A stretch of DNA of 25,312 nucleotides from Acanthaster planci (GCF_001949145.1 NW_019091467.1:74250-99561), one strand, 5' to 3'. Shown: positions 1-10,240, counted from the first letter of the stretch. Translations and numbers: made by a program. Notes: generated from the letters alone by a model not told the origin.

Positions 1-54
1 GGCAAGGATTTCATTCCAGGTTGCGGCAAGGATTTCATTTCAGGTTTCGGCAAG
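1..54. repeat. 24-bp tandem repeat at the window edge, about 2.25 copies
   Basis: The unit begins ggcaaggatttcatt and repeats at bases 1 and 25 with two mismatches; a third copy starts at 49 (ggcaag) and then breaks off. More copies may lie to the left. It falls in the USH2A intron after coding exon 10. Confidence 0.75.
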
Positions 55-657
55 AGAGACACAAATATATATAAAACTACTTTCAAGTGGGCTGTGACCA
101 CAAACCTCATTCAACAATTTTTAGCATTTGGTTGATTTTTGTTTTCAAGAAAGGGAAAAGGTTAAACTGCTCTTCAAAGGCTCTTCTTATATAACTCGTT
201 AAATCTCCTACAACAAGCCATGGTGTATACACAATGGCAAAAAAGCTGGAAGGTGTCAGAATATACATAGAAGAGATTTCTTTGCAACTGAGCTGGCTTG
301 CAAAAGACAAATCTGATCCATGTTTAAAGCAAAGAACTTGAATAAGAAATGTGATGTGATAAAAGGGCATCGGTACCACCTCAAATCTCAGTACAACATC
401 CACTTGAAATTAACAGCCCTTTTTCCTGCAGCCATGTAACTTTTGTCCAGTAACCTAAGGAGTTATGGTTGAGTCACTTTTTTAAATGGCTCAAGGAATA
501 TAATCCAAATGACTGAGTCACCATAACTCAATCTATTTGCCACTGAACTTTGGAAGTTCTCCCTCAACATCAGTTACAAATAACCACTCCCATAAAACAC
601 AAGATTTCCAATGAATTCTTTTCCATGCGTCTGGTTTCCTGCCTTCACTGTACTCAC
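55..657. other. USH2A intron (3' of coding exon 10)
   Basis: This is AT-rich intron sequence after the donor at 657-652. I see no laminin-EGF exon and no other feature in it; frames of up to 98 codons here have no recognisable content. Confidence 0.7.
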
Positions 658-832
658 CATGTCACAAACGCCTGATCCCTCCATGGTGCCATTGGTGTAG
701 CAAGCGCACAGCCTGCACACATCAGGAGAATCAAGGGGCGCAGTGACCTCCCTGTAGTACCCTGTCTGGCACCGGTCACAGTGACGCCCCTCGGTGTTAT
801 GCTGGCAGTCAATGCACACCCCACCCCCACCC
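658..832 (-). CDS. USH2A: USH2A coding exon 10 (laminin-type EGF repeats 2 and 3)
   Basis: 175 nt encode residues 602-660. The exon starts [20 protein letters not shown], matching human RGGGGVCDDCEHNTTGRNCE. It carries the C-x-x-C-x-T-G-Y-Y pattern of repeat 2, then [20 protein letters not shown], which begins repeat 3. The acceptor is TTTTTACAG and the donor is ATG|GTGAGT, phase 2 in and 0 out. The first 15 bases are nearly all G on the coding strand. No further usherin exon was found between here and base 1. Confidence 0.92.
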
Positions 833-3800
833 CTGTAAAAAAGAGCACGACTTACAGATAAGGCCTATGAATTGAAGATGTGCTTTGTTTACATGTGCAT
901 TTTGCTATGAAGCCAGGGGGCCATGGTCCACTGAGCACCATAGGAAAGCACACGTAAACAGAGTGTGGCATCATCAGAATAGAGGTCCACTGAGAATGTG
1001 GGGAACAAGACACAAAGAGTAACAATAGGGGTCCTGCGAGTCTACATTCCACAGAAATCGTGGTACCCAGCATACAAATATGCTATGAAGTTTAAGAAGT
1101 TTAGGAAATTCAATAAAAAAGGGCAATCAAGGTTTCAAAAAGCTGTATACCATAACTCTCGTATGTTACAGGCGTGAAAATTTTTCACTTTAAAAGAACT
1201 GATAAAGACGGAACTGTGTTAAAGACAGAGAGAAGGTTATCACTCCCACATGGCACAACAGAGTAAATTGGACGTAACTAGTTCACAGATGATTACTGCT
1301 CTAGAAAACAAAGTTGTTAAGTACATGCAAACTTCTCGTGCTGCATGATGGCTGCATGAAATGTAGCATGCAGGCATGAAAACCAGAGTCTCAGATATTG
1401 GAGATTTCAGAGAGTTGACCTCTTCAGGGCTACCTGCATGCATTTGCCATTTCACTACTCCAATGGACCCAACTTCAACTTGACTTGCAGAGAGAGACAC
1501 TGACAAGCAAAACGTTACCTGGAGTGGTCATCTGGGAAGGGGTCCACAGTGGCATTGTAGTCACACCTGTCGGCGTGGTTGTAGCAGGTGCACGGTTTGC
1601 ATGCGTAGGCAGCCTCCTGATCACCGTGACGGAACGGCTTGTCGTTGTACAGCGGAAGGCACGAGTCGCACTGCAAAGAGTGGGCCAACCATGGGAGTGC
1701 TCGAAGTGGTAAAATGGTTACCATCTCTTTGGCTTTCATTACTATGACATTACGTTTCCTTTAGATCAAAGTGCTATAGGAACATGGAATTCTGGGAGAA
1801 TACATGGGCGATACTAGTTTTCAAAACCCCCTTTTGGTCCACCAAAATATCAGAGAAAAAAAAAAAAGATAAGCCTCTTGTCAGCTGGCCACTCGTAAAG
1901 CCAAACGGAAGTTTCTTACAGACACTGTGATTTCTTTTCACAAATAAATACTAGATATTCAAAACATTCTGTATATTATGTTCAAACTGTCTTTATAAAG
2001 ACCACTATTATGAGAATATATTTGAATACGGCAAAAACGATACTGACTTTTGTCAAAACAGTTTTATCCTGAATTACTAGGTAAGAATAACTTAAAACTA
2101 TCAAATTCTGTTTATTGTAAATATACATTAGAGGTGTTTTGGATCTTACATGATCACCCATTGTGTTATGCAGGCAGACACACTGGTAGGGTGTTACACT
2201 CAAGTCACATTCCATTGCATGGCCACTGCAGTCACATCTGTGAAGACAACCATGGCACAAACAATGTAGACAATGACGCTAACTGACGTTGACAGAGCTT
2301 GTGTCAGTCTTACTAAACAAAAGGACCATGCCAGTGTTGTAGTCGAGACAGTACTCTTGTATTCCAAGCATTACTCCACGGTTGAAATATAAGATACTTG
2401 ACCAATACAACCCTTGAACCGTGCCTCCTGCCTACCTTGCACTGACGGTCAACTCCTCAATGCCGTAGTACGCATGTCGCCGGTTGGTGATATGGTAGTG
2501 ATTCTGCAGGTGGACCCGGATCTGGGTGGCCCGGACAAACTCCAGCAGGGCTGGGGTGTTGTAGAAATCGTTGTAGCCTGGTCTGGCAATGGGCTCGGGG
2601 GACAGGAGCTGGAAGGTGATGTTCCCCTTGGAGTAGGGGATAGGTGGGTCCCTTGGAGAGAAAGAAAAGAAAACGAGAGATGTAGACCTATATCATATGG
2701 CTTTTTATGCATATAAATGGCCAAAGTTTCCAGAAATATCACCCTCCAAGGTGGCGGTATTTCCCTTGGAGTACAAAACAGGTGGATCTCTTTGGAAGAA
2801 ACACACAATAAATAGTGATATAAACCCATCTTGTATTGTCTACCATTCTCAGGGGCGGGCCAAATTTGTAGAAATATCACCCTCAGTCAGCACTGGATTT
2901 CACCTCAATATCTTCATTTGCCATGTTTCTTTTTCAGAGGTGTTTATTACATTTAGTATTTAGAAGTGGTATTTATTCTCTTGGTGTTTTGATAGCATGA
3001 GATTTGTAAACCTGAGGATCTTAGTCTGTTGCTTCTGACCTAAAAGCCAGCCATGAAATGCCAGCCAAAAAAATAGAACTGCAACACCGAACGAGTTTAA
3101 AAGAAAGAGTTGAAACATTTGATGCAATTTTTTTCTTTAAGTTGTGAATGCAATATTATTTTCCTAAAGTTCTTAGGGCTTCATCAGTTGTGTCTGGGAA
3201 AGAAAAGCCTTTTTCTCAAATTCTGGCCTCATTTCAAACACTGGATTCCTCCATAGCACCAAAGGACACCAATCTTTGGTATCAAGTTACAATGCACCAC
3301 AATCTCAAAAATTGAGGATCTTCAAAAATCACGTCCCCAAGTCTGAAATCACAGTGTGATTTCGGAAATGGCTCAAGTTCTGAAGTGACAACCTACGTCG
3401 GAAACTCCAGGCAGTTGATCGAGGTGGGCAGCGGCAGGGGTCCATTGTTGGGCATGCCAAATGCAGTGGTGCAGTTATCTGCGTAGTACTGCCAGACTTC
3501 CCAGTCTGCCGTGTCGTTGGCTCGGCGGGATATCGTGACCGCCCTGGGCTGGGGGCTGTAGAACTGCAGGACCACGTAGAAAACCTGCAAGGATGGAAGA
3601 AACGGGTGTTAAAAGATTTGGTACAAATATCCCAAAAGCATCTTGTGAATTTCAAGGAGTCAAATCTAATGCACAGCTTTTTTGTAACACTGCACGGAGG
3701 ACTTGAATCCACCACGGTAAAATAAAATTTCTGTATGCTGGACTGGGTGATGTTAAAATACTCATCCCTATGATGCAGTGATTCCAGGTACTCTTTTCAA

Positions 3801-6800
3801 AAATAGAGACTCAAACTAATCCATGGAGGTTGCGCATGGATGGCACATAAACCTCTGGTGTCTGTGTTCTGCAGCAAGGTGATGCTGCAAATATTACTCG
3901 GCGACTTTGCCTTGAAGTTTGAAAAGATGAGGACATATCAAGAAATGTTGCATAAATCTGGAGACAACCCACAAGAATCATCCGTTTGTCAAGTTAGTGA
4001 AAAACCCGAACAATAGTTGGAATTTTCAGCCAAAAATAATCCGGTGCAACAAGTCCGCCACAAAAGCAATACCTAATTAATAACACAATTTGATTTTCAA
4101 ACCCTTGACATACCTGGAATTCTCCGCTGACAAGATCGACGAACAGCATGATGTCATCGGTGAATGTGGAGACCCAGCTGCTTCCCACATCCCCGTCATT
4201 GGCAAACTCCAGAGGGTAGGCGTCCAACCGCAGACGATACTGCCTGTCAATGGTGGTGTCAGGGTCACCGTTCCTCAGACAGAACCTGCACAGGACATAA
4301 ACAAATATGCAAAGTTTGTGTAGATTCTATGAAAACATTTCCAGGTGACAAAAATGCTGTCAAGCGTAAAACACACACCAACAGAACCATATCGCCACAT
4401 GTAACCCACAGCGTGGGTTTTGATAGCTTGCACATTTGTGGATGTAGTTCCATAAATAGCTCCCTAGCACAGTGACAACCCGTGTGGATTCATTTGAATT
4501 CATTCAATGGTGTTATTTTACAGGTAAACCCTTACCTGAGATAAATTTAATATCCACTGCATTTTGGAGATATTGAGAGTTGAGGAAGGCAGAGCCCTGC
4601 CACCATTACTTGAAAAGGACGCTTCATGAAATCTCAAGTCATAAAAAAAACATGTCCTCCTAACAACAGAAGATTGGCAGAATCTGAGGAGCTTGAAACC
4701 CCCCCCCCAAAAAAACGAAAGGCTGGGGGTTTGGGGAATAATGGGCTTAGCTGTAGATTCAAGAGGATCATAATGTTCACTATAAACAAATGGGTTGAAC
4801 CAAAATGTGACCTGTCATCACAAAATGAGCTGAAAGTCAGAATTTAAAAAAATTCAGATATTGGTATTGTTAAATTCAGCGAGAACGAGAGCTTTCCAAT
4901 GGTATGTACAATACATGGAATACTTAGGGTGAAGGTGTAAGGAAACAATGTGACATTATTCTGGCAGCTTTGCATCTTTGTTTCCGACACGGTTTCAACA
5001 TTTCTGACAAGGCACAAATAATGCTATTGTCAAAATTGCTGAGAAAATGACATTTTTAAGTATGTGATTCTACAAATACTTGGAATTAAATAGGAGACAG
5101 GTTACTCTTTCCAAAACTCCAAAATTGACCTCTACTTCAATATAACTTCGAACCCTCAAAACAAGAAAGAAAGGGATGCTACTTTACTCTCCTTTTGCCG
5201 TGACAGGTCACAAATGCTTTCACTTTCATGGTCTTCTTGATGATGACTGTAACACTGAGATAACGCTTTCATACTCCCATTTATGTACCAGGAAGAATTC
5301 CATCCCAAGAACTCAGCTGTCAAAAGCCCAATCTTTTTGCATCTTTCTTTACATGTAACTGCATCAATAATGGGTACATCGGTGAAATTCCACATTAATC
5401 CGACATAGAGGTTTTGTAATTGGTCATTTGAAGTTCATGGGCCCAAGTGTACAGGCCCGGATGCATTAAGCATGTCAATGGGAAAAGTTGGCACTTTCCC
5501 CTGACCTGTCTCAGAGAAATGGGCACTGAGCACTGCATGAGAGCAGTGTGTTCGATTCATTACACAATTGAAGCCAAAGTGACTGCGAGCATTACTGAAA
5601 AACTCCTGAAGGCTTGACAGATAGAAAAATGCATTGAAACAACGCTAGAGAAACAGTTGAGGGAGTGTGGATTCTACCCCTCCCTCCCCTGGCAGGGTTG
5701 ACAGAGCAACAAAGAACAAAATGGTAATTGAATATGTAACCAAGGCTACACAAACACCCGACAGTAAATGAAACACTTGGTTCATCTAAATCATGGTAAA
5801 TGGGGACGAAAAATTGCGTTGTGTTTTGCTCCTCACCTATCGTCCAGGGGGTTGACCCGAGGATGGGAGTCAGGACAGCGACAATCAGACTGAGCATGGA
5901 CCTCTGGGAAGGATCCCGTGGCCAACTCAACAATCTCTCGGTTGGTCAGCGTCTCTGCATAAATGTAGAAATCCTGCATTCGCCCGGGATATTGGTCACC
6001 ACCTGAGCACAAGAAAAGCTAAGTTTTAAGTGCTGCTTTTTATTATTATAGGTGCCTAGAGGTACACATAACTGGGTAACATTCTGCTTTGCTGTCTGGA
6101 AGTTTTGCCTCTTAAAAATGGTTTAGTATTGCTGTTGGAGGTGCCGTCTTGGCACATATTACTATCAGTGTGACTTTAGGTACAAGGTTGTAGTTACAAG
6201 GTACAAGGTTGTGGTACTGCGTATATTCTTGTGTGTTCCTGCAAGATGTACCATGGGATACAGTGAATCACTGTAATACAATCGCTGTTGTTGCTAACAA
6301 CATTTATCAATGTTCGTCTGTTCTTCTTTCTCATCTATATGTATGCCTTTTTGCCATGATGTCAGCAGAGATGCCATCAGCTCGCCTTCAACGAAGATGT
6401 TTCTCTCTTGTCTTAAAGACCAAGTCAAAAAGCAGATTTTAAAAACAGGACAGCACAAGCACAAAGAAAAACTACACAATATGCTGCGTAAAAAAAATAA
6501 ATAGTTTGCAAATTCCCCACCACAATAGGAAGAGAGCCACAGTTTTAGAATGTTACAAGTGCCAAAACTGGACATCTTACTAGGAAATGTCTTTGGAAAT
6601 ATTAACAAAAATATGGCACTTTCCAACAATAACTTGCCTAAGTTGAATTTGTTCAACCAAACACTTTATTAGTCATGAAATGTATCGTTCTGCAATTTGG
6701 CGTAACACTGTTCCCTTGCACTCATATAATCTGTGACCATAGTATAACAAAACAATTGCTGCCTCCTGTCATGGGGTTTTTATACACCCTCTAGGACAAA

Positions 6801-9800
6801 CGCCATCCATGGCATACATGTAATGTAATTATCTATTCACTTTTATACCTAAACAGCTTTTGTAATCAACAACTGATATTGGGATTCATTTCATATAATG
6901 CTGCATCACTGACAAACACATTTCCTACAATTTGAATTTCAATTGAATGGTTTCAACCAACTTTTTAATATCTCTCTCAACATACATGACATGCACGTAG
7001 CCATTTCAATGGCATATTTTTTTCACAAATAATGCACTGCAAGCACAGCGTTAGCCAACAAGTGAAATCTATATATTAATTTGTGACCACCTGTTGCAGA
7101 AGCAGAGTCAATAGTAATTACTTTTTCAGATGGTAATTTTCTGTGGGCTACAAACTCAATTATTTCTGGGTGTGTCTCTTAACAGGCAAGTGATCATGTG
7201 ATGTGGAATCAAGATACATGGGAATAATGTGTGAGACAAAAGTGAGTTTCAAGTTTACTGATATTTATCATGATCTCACTGTTTTCCAAATTTATTCTGA
7301 AGCAAGCGAAATATTAACCTATAAAGTTGAAATGGACTCTTATGGCTCACATCAGAAATCAGTCACAAATTGAATATTCATGAAATACAGTTTCAGCCCC
7401 TTTGCAAAACAATATTGTTTACAAGAGTTTAAATAATGCACGCATAATATTAATAATTATAATAGTCATTGTAAACTTGGACGAGACTTCAGAACAAAGC
7501 ATTTCTCCTTGCTGAAATAGACAAGACCATTTGAGTCCAAACACTATAGTAAAACAGCGACCCACTCAGTTTGCAAAATTCCCAACACAGCCATTTCAAC
7601 CAAGCACGAGCTTGCCTGCCGACAAAATCAGCCTTCACACATTGGTGGACTCGTTGGAGGGGGAGGGAAACAGGGCTACAGCCCCCATCCAAAAAACAGA
7701 GTGTTGAAAATAATGAGAAAAGGAGGATTTTTTTCCCTTCCTTCCCAGATTATTTAAACAATGCACAAGTTTTGACTAACAACTTTTGACTAACACACGA
7801 ACCCCCCTAAATTTTCCCCCCCCCAAAAAAAACTTGGTTCAGGATCCACCCAGACCTACATACCTGTCAGTCTCTGTCCAACTCTAGTCTGTGCATTACT
7901 CTCATCGTACATCTGTCCCTGCAGTGTCTGGGTTTCCAGGGCTGTGCCATCTGCAGCCAAGCCGTTGATGAAAAAACTGACTTTCCTGTCATATACCTTA
8001 AAGCAGAGAAAAGAAACATTTCCATACATGTAAACCGAACAGCCAAGTCACTTCGAGAGAATGAACAACTTTGATGGAATAGAAATAATTTATTTTGCCT
8101 CAACTTTCATCTTGATCTGCTTTTTCAAACATCATATCAATAACATTACGCCTACAAAGTTTGAAGCCCCCCCCCCAAAAAAAATCTGCAAATCTATAAC
8201 CAGAGAGATAAAACGTATGGCCAATAGGTGAAACAAATCCCTGGTCAATAAAAAATTCTCCTCCCCCCCCCGATGGGTTGCCAGTCAATTACAAGGTGTT
8301 TCTAAAGCAATGCTGGTACCCATTTATACTCTTGGGTGGAGAGAGGCAACATGGGATGATGAAATGATTTGCCCATGGCCAAAACTTATGGTCAGAAGCT
8401 GGATTCGAACCTCTGACCCTGTTGCAAACTGTAATGATAAATTACTTCTCCTGTCAATTAAAAAGATGCAAGAATAAAGTATCAACTGGCTCTTCCAAAA
8501 AGTCCAACTGACTTTTGCATCGTTCAGAAATTTCTTGCAAATGTTCATTCAAAACTCTACAAAGTTTAAATGATGTACTGTACACTATCGATTGGGGAAA
8601 AATTTCTTCACAAAAATGGAAATTTCTAAAATGTATTCCATTTCTTCATTCGTCATCAAATGATACTCAACCTGAACAGCCAGGTGTGTCCACTGCACTG
8701 GAGAGATATTTGTCTGTGCACTGATCAGATATGCAGAGCTTGGACTGGTCCTGTACTCGAAAATCACACTGGTCCGAGACACCAGAAGTGTATATATGAT
8801 TCTGCCTGTTAGGCTGGACCGCTTCTCCAATAAAGTGCTATGATCAAGGAAACAGATAAAACATGAGTTTTTGCCCACAATAAAGATGTAAGGGAAAGAG
8901 TTCTGTATATAAACATCCGTTGACACCCTGCATACAAACTCTATGAGACTGGTCTGAAAACTTTAAAGAATATTTCAAGTAAACACTTTAATATTTTCCA
9001 TGTTAAATGTGACATTTTAGGACATATTATAAATTACTTCCCGATAGCTCATATACGAGTACAACTTTAGGGAAATATTAGTAATGTCCGTGTATGGAAC
9101 TCTTGGTGCAAGAAAAACTGCTCTTTCCTAATGTTATCATTATATTTGTTCTTCAAATTTAATTTTTCAATAAGGGCCTCCTCATCGATTTCATTCATCA
9201 TTAGGCCTATCTGGAAAAGAATGTTGCATTTAGAAACCACATTTGGTTGTGTACAAAGCCTATATAAAAAGTCATTATTTCTTTTGGAGGGGTGGTATTC
9301 TCTGACAAACTGGAGAGAGTTCCACATACATGTACCGACAACATCTGAAGTGTTTTTTAAGTACAGGCTTCAGAATTTTCTTTTTCCACTTTTTAGGACA
9401 AGTTGTCACCTTATGATGGCTGTTATAACATTTTAAGTGAAAATTAATGTTGTCCGCATGTAAAACTCTTACCATTTCTTGATATTAAATTTATTTTTCA
9501 TGGAAGTGTGGCACGAAGATGAACCCTGTGTAATTTTCGGAGTAAAATCTTACAATGTAAGATGTTATACAAAATGCATTTAAAAAACTCATATAGTTTT
9601 AATTTATTTTTGTTGTTGTTTTTTTCTCAATTTTTTGTTGTTTGGTTTGCTGGCAGTTTGATTTTGTTCGTATGGTTCATTTTGGTTGTTCACTGTTTTT
9701 TAATATCCAAACTCACCCTTCCCGTGTTGAGTTTAAAGATGAATCTGGTTTCAACCAAAGAGAAACAGTAAATCTTCCATTGCCCCCAACAGTTGGCACA

Positions 9801-10240
9801 ACTCCAGGAGAAATGAAACAACCAGCATCAAAAATATGCGATGTGGCTCCAACTGCTGAAAAGGGCCGTACATCCAGGGAATCTCGCCTGATACAAGGGG
9901 AAGTAGGTGACAAAATCGGGGTGGGAGCTGGCGAACTAGTCCTGCTAGGACATCCCTGGGAGCAAATAGCCTGATTGCACGTCGTCACCGAAGAAGCTAG
10001 AGTTGAGCTGCGGCAAAACGCCGTGGTGATCAGCTCACCCGTCGACGGGTTGAACCCGCAGGTGCCGATGGGCGGCGCGGTGGAGATCGGCTTCCGCTCG
10101 GCGGCGTTGATCAACTGCGGAAAGACGCCCGGTCCTTGACAAACGGCGGGATTCAGATGGCTCAAAAACGCGATTAAGAAAATTACAGCACCAGTTTGTG
10201 CAAATCGAGGTCTCTTATTCCTCCACTCATATACAGCCAT
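658..10240 (-). CDS. USH2A: Usherin (USH2A) 5' part, ten coding exons, continues off left edge
   Basis: Ten exons were joined by hand at GT/AG sites: 9717-10240, 8672-8837, 7864-7996, 5837-6002, 4114-4285, 3397-3584, 2436-2651, 2150-2237, 1519-1670, 658-832. They give 1980 nt, or 660 open codons, with intron phases 2,0,1,2,0,2,2,0,2. Domain order is signal peptide (about 1-35), seven-cysteine region (61-141), laminin-G-like domain (about 155-300), LN domain (about 320-520), two laminin-type EGF repeats (523 to about 650) and the start of a third. This order, and strings such as [24 protein letters not shown] and RGGGGVC, match vertebrate usherin. In vertebrates usherin is a huge extracellular and transmembrane protein of the photoreceptor periciliary membrane and hair-cell ankle links; its LN and EGF region binds basement-membrane proteins. 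The later EGF repeats, fibronectin III domains and membrane segment must lie beyond base 1. Identity is near certain; exact splice sites are inferred without cDNA. Confidence 0.93.
833..1518. other. USH2A intron 9
   Basis: A 686-base intron between the exons for laminin-EGF repeats 2 and 3. It has proper GT and AG ends on the minus strand. Nothing else is seen. Confidence 0.8.
1519..1670 (-). CDS. USH2A: USH2A coding exon 9 (laminin-type EGF repeats 1 and 2)
   Basis: 152 nt encode residues 552-601 plus two bases. [18 protein letters not shown] closes EGF-Lam repeat 1 and is almost identical to human [33 protein letters not shown] then opens repeat 2, and the exon ends VDPFPDDHS. The acceptor is CTTTGCAG, the donor CCAG|GTAACG, phase 0 in and 2 out. 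Repeat 1 is the best-conserved stretch of usherin seen here. Confidence 0.93.
1671..2149. other. USH2A intron 8
   Basis: A 479-base AT-rich intron splitting laminin-EGF repeat 1. No other feature is seen. Confidence 0.8.
2150..2237 (-). CDS. USH2A: USH2A coding exon 8 (first laminin-type EGF repeat, N half)
   Basis: 88 nt encode residues 522-551. The peptide [18 protein letters not shown] is the first half of the first laminin-type EGF repeat (human RCQCHGHADNCD..PYRCLC). The acceptor is CTTCACAG and the donor is CAT|GTAAGA, phase 2 in and 0 out. The donor lacks the usual AG before GT but has GTAAG. The small size fits the equivalent human exon, which I recall as 94 nt. Confidence 0.9.
2436..2651 (-). 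CDS. USH2A: USH2A coding exon 7 (C-terminal LN domain)
   Basis: 216 nt encode residues 450-521 plus two bases. The start [20 protein letters not shown] matches human PYSRGNVTFSILTPGP. It continues [20 protein letters not shown] and ends [14 protein letters not shown] (human RHRYYAVDEITISG). The acceptor is TCTCCAAG|GGACCC, weak in having AAG rather than CAG, and the donor is GCAAG|GTAGGC. Phase is 2 in, 2 out. The first 40 to 45 bases and the adjoining intron are duplicated just upstream in intron 6 (see 2612-2889). Confidence 0.92.
2612..2889. repeat. 138-bp tandem duplication across the intron 6/exon 7 acceptor
   Basis: Two diverged copies are in direct orientation. CCCTTGGAGTA occurs at 2625 and 2763, and AGAAATATCACCCTC at 2732 and 2870; both anchors are offset by exactly 138 bases. 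Copy 1 contains the real exon 7 acceptor and the first 40 or so exon bases. Copy 2, wholly inside intron 6, keeps an AG acceptor (TTCCAAAG) and a frame reading [10 protein letters not shown] against the true [10 protein letters not shown], then runs to a stop about 27 codons in with no evident donor. Confidence 0.8.
2890..3396. other. USH2A intron 6, remainder
   Basis: This is AT-rich intron sequence between the duplicated segment and the exon 6 donor. Nothing else is recognisable. Confidence 0.7.
3397..3584 (-). CDS. USH2A: USH2A coding exon 6 (LN domain)
   Basis: 188 nt encode residues 388-449 plus two bases. [32 protein letters not shown] and AFGMPNNG align directly with human VFYIIIQFFSPQP, DWEDWQYFARNC and AFGMKNNG. 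The exon closes with SINCLEFPT. The donor must be AC|GTAGGT at 3396-3391, because reading on meets an in-frame TAG four bases into the exon-intron junction. The acceptor is CTTGCAG. Phase is 0 in, 2 out. Confidence 0.93.
3585..4113. other. USH2A intron 5
   Basis: A 529-base intron within the LN domain, phase 0. No other feature is seen. Confidence 0.8.
4114..4285 (-). CDS. USH2A: USH2A coding exon 5 (LN domain)
   Basis: 172 nt encode residues 330-387. The exon begins by completing Arg, then FCLRN, and contains [20 protein letters not shown]. This corresponds to the human LN stretch HPLSFVNDNDVGTSWVSNVF. It ends VDLVSGEFQ (human VDLENGQYQ). LN domains polymerise or bind matrix partners in laminins; in usherin the LN domain is reported to take part in extracellular binding. 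The acceptor is CTGTGCAG, the donor CCAG|GTATGT, phase 2 in and 0 out. Confidence 0.91.
4286..5836. other. USH2A intron 4 with a C10A7 tract
   Basis: A 1551-base AT-rich intron, phase 2. A run of ten C followed by seven A begins at 4699. I found no extra exon or RNA gene. Confidence 0.75.
5837..6002 (-). CDS. USH2A: USH2A coding exon 4 (end of LamG-like, linker to LN domain)
   Basis: 166 nt encode residues 275-329 plus two bases. The exon has [20 protein letters not shown], the closing strand of the LamG-like domain (human FVGRMQDFRLYQVALTNREI). [13 protein letters not shown] follows; it starts the LN domain and is nearly identical to human CRCPGSHPRVHP. The acceptor is GTGCTCAG, the donor GATAG|GTGAGG, phase 1 in and 2 out. 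As I recall human USH2A, this stretch is split into two exons of 64 and 102 nt, which sum to the same 166 nt. Confidence 0.91.
6003..7863. other. USH2A intron 3 with short direct repeat and C9A8 tract
   Basis: The longest intron in the window, 1861 bases, phase 1. The 13-mer ggtacaaggttgt occurs at 6179 and 6200 (period 21). A C9A8 tract begins at 7816. The rest is AT-rich and without recognisable content. Confidence 0.75.
7864..7996 (-). CDS. USH2A: USH2A coding exon 3 (laminin-G-like domain)
   Basis: 133 nt encode residues 231-274 plus one base. The acceptor is TTTAAG|GTATAT, so the exon itself begins with GTATAT, which looks like a donor; the alternative use is excluded by phase. The true donor is ACAG|GTATGT. 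The peptide [21 protein letters not shown] is the usherin LamG-like segment (human SFFINGVEKDHT...). It is followed by TRVGQRL, which matches VQIGQSL in human. Phase is 0 in, 1 out. Confidence 0.9.
7997..8671. other. USH2A intron 2 with SINE-like repeat and two C tracts
   Basis: A 675-base intron, phase 0. It contains a C10A8 tract at 8167, a C9 tract at 8263 and the SINE-like repeat listed separately at 8313-8425. Confidence 0.75.
8313..8425 (-). repeat. SINE-like repeat with tRNA B-box-like sequence
   Basis: The minus strand reads GGTTCGAATCC at 8411-8401, a match to the Pol III B box. The plus strand has ctggtacccatttatac, then cttgggtggagagaggcaa, then tttgcccatggcc, then the B-box complement. 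I recall this order of words from dispersed repeats in many marine invertebrate genomes. No clear A box is visible at the expected distance, so it is a repeat tail or decayed copy and not a tRNA gene. Confidence 0.5.
8672..8837 (-). CDS. USH2A: USH2A coding exon 2 (laminin-G-like domain)
   Basis: 166 nt encode residues 175-230, after the split Gly codon is completed. The acceptor is CATAG before base 8837 and the donor is CAG|GTTGAG. The product ends WTHLAVQ, equivalent to WIHLSVQ in the human laminin-G-like domain, and it has the expected alternating hydrophobic strands ([15 protein letters not shown]). This domain has a jelly-roll fold of the pentraxin/LamG type. The exon begins in phase 2 and ends in phase 0. 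Nothing is broken in it. Confidence 0.88.
8838..9716. other. USH2A intron 1
   Basis: An 879-base AT-rich intron, phase 2. An 86-codon minus-strand frame at 9067-9327 is charged and leucine-poor with no family match that I know; I treat it as chance. No other feature is seen. Confidence 0.7.
9717..10240 (-). CDS. USH2A: USH2A first coding exon: signal peptide and cysteine-rich N-terminus
   Basis: The exon encodes residues 1-174 plus two bases. The ATG at 10240-10238 sits in a strong start context (GCCATGG) and is the first ATG after an in-frame TAA at 10276-10274. A longer reading from 10264 would begin with GTG and is not a credible eukaryotic start. A basic stretch (NKRPR, 8-12) precedes a hydrophobic core (about 16-28), with likely cleavage near residue 34, so the product enters the secretory pathway. 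The mature start (PGVFPQL) resembles the human one. Seven cysteines follow at 61, 76, 88, 93, 97, 116 and 141; as I recall the human protein, it has seven in the same order. FTVSLWLKP (158-166) opens the laminin-G-like fold. The donor is GTGAGT at 9716-9711, phase 2. Confidence 0.9.

Noticed and set aside
2449-2880. 143-codon minus-strand ORF
   Set aside because: It is a different frame running through USH2A exon 7 and intron 6; the usherin frame explains the conservation.
8401-8411. tRNA gene suggested by a B-box match
   Set aside because: No acceptor stem, anticodon arm or A box at the right spacing; it fits a dispersed SINE-like repeat better.
9067-9327. 86-codon charged minus-strand ORF in USH2A intron 1
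   Set aside because: AT-rich codons, no homology I can recall, no splice or start support; likely chance.
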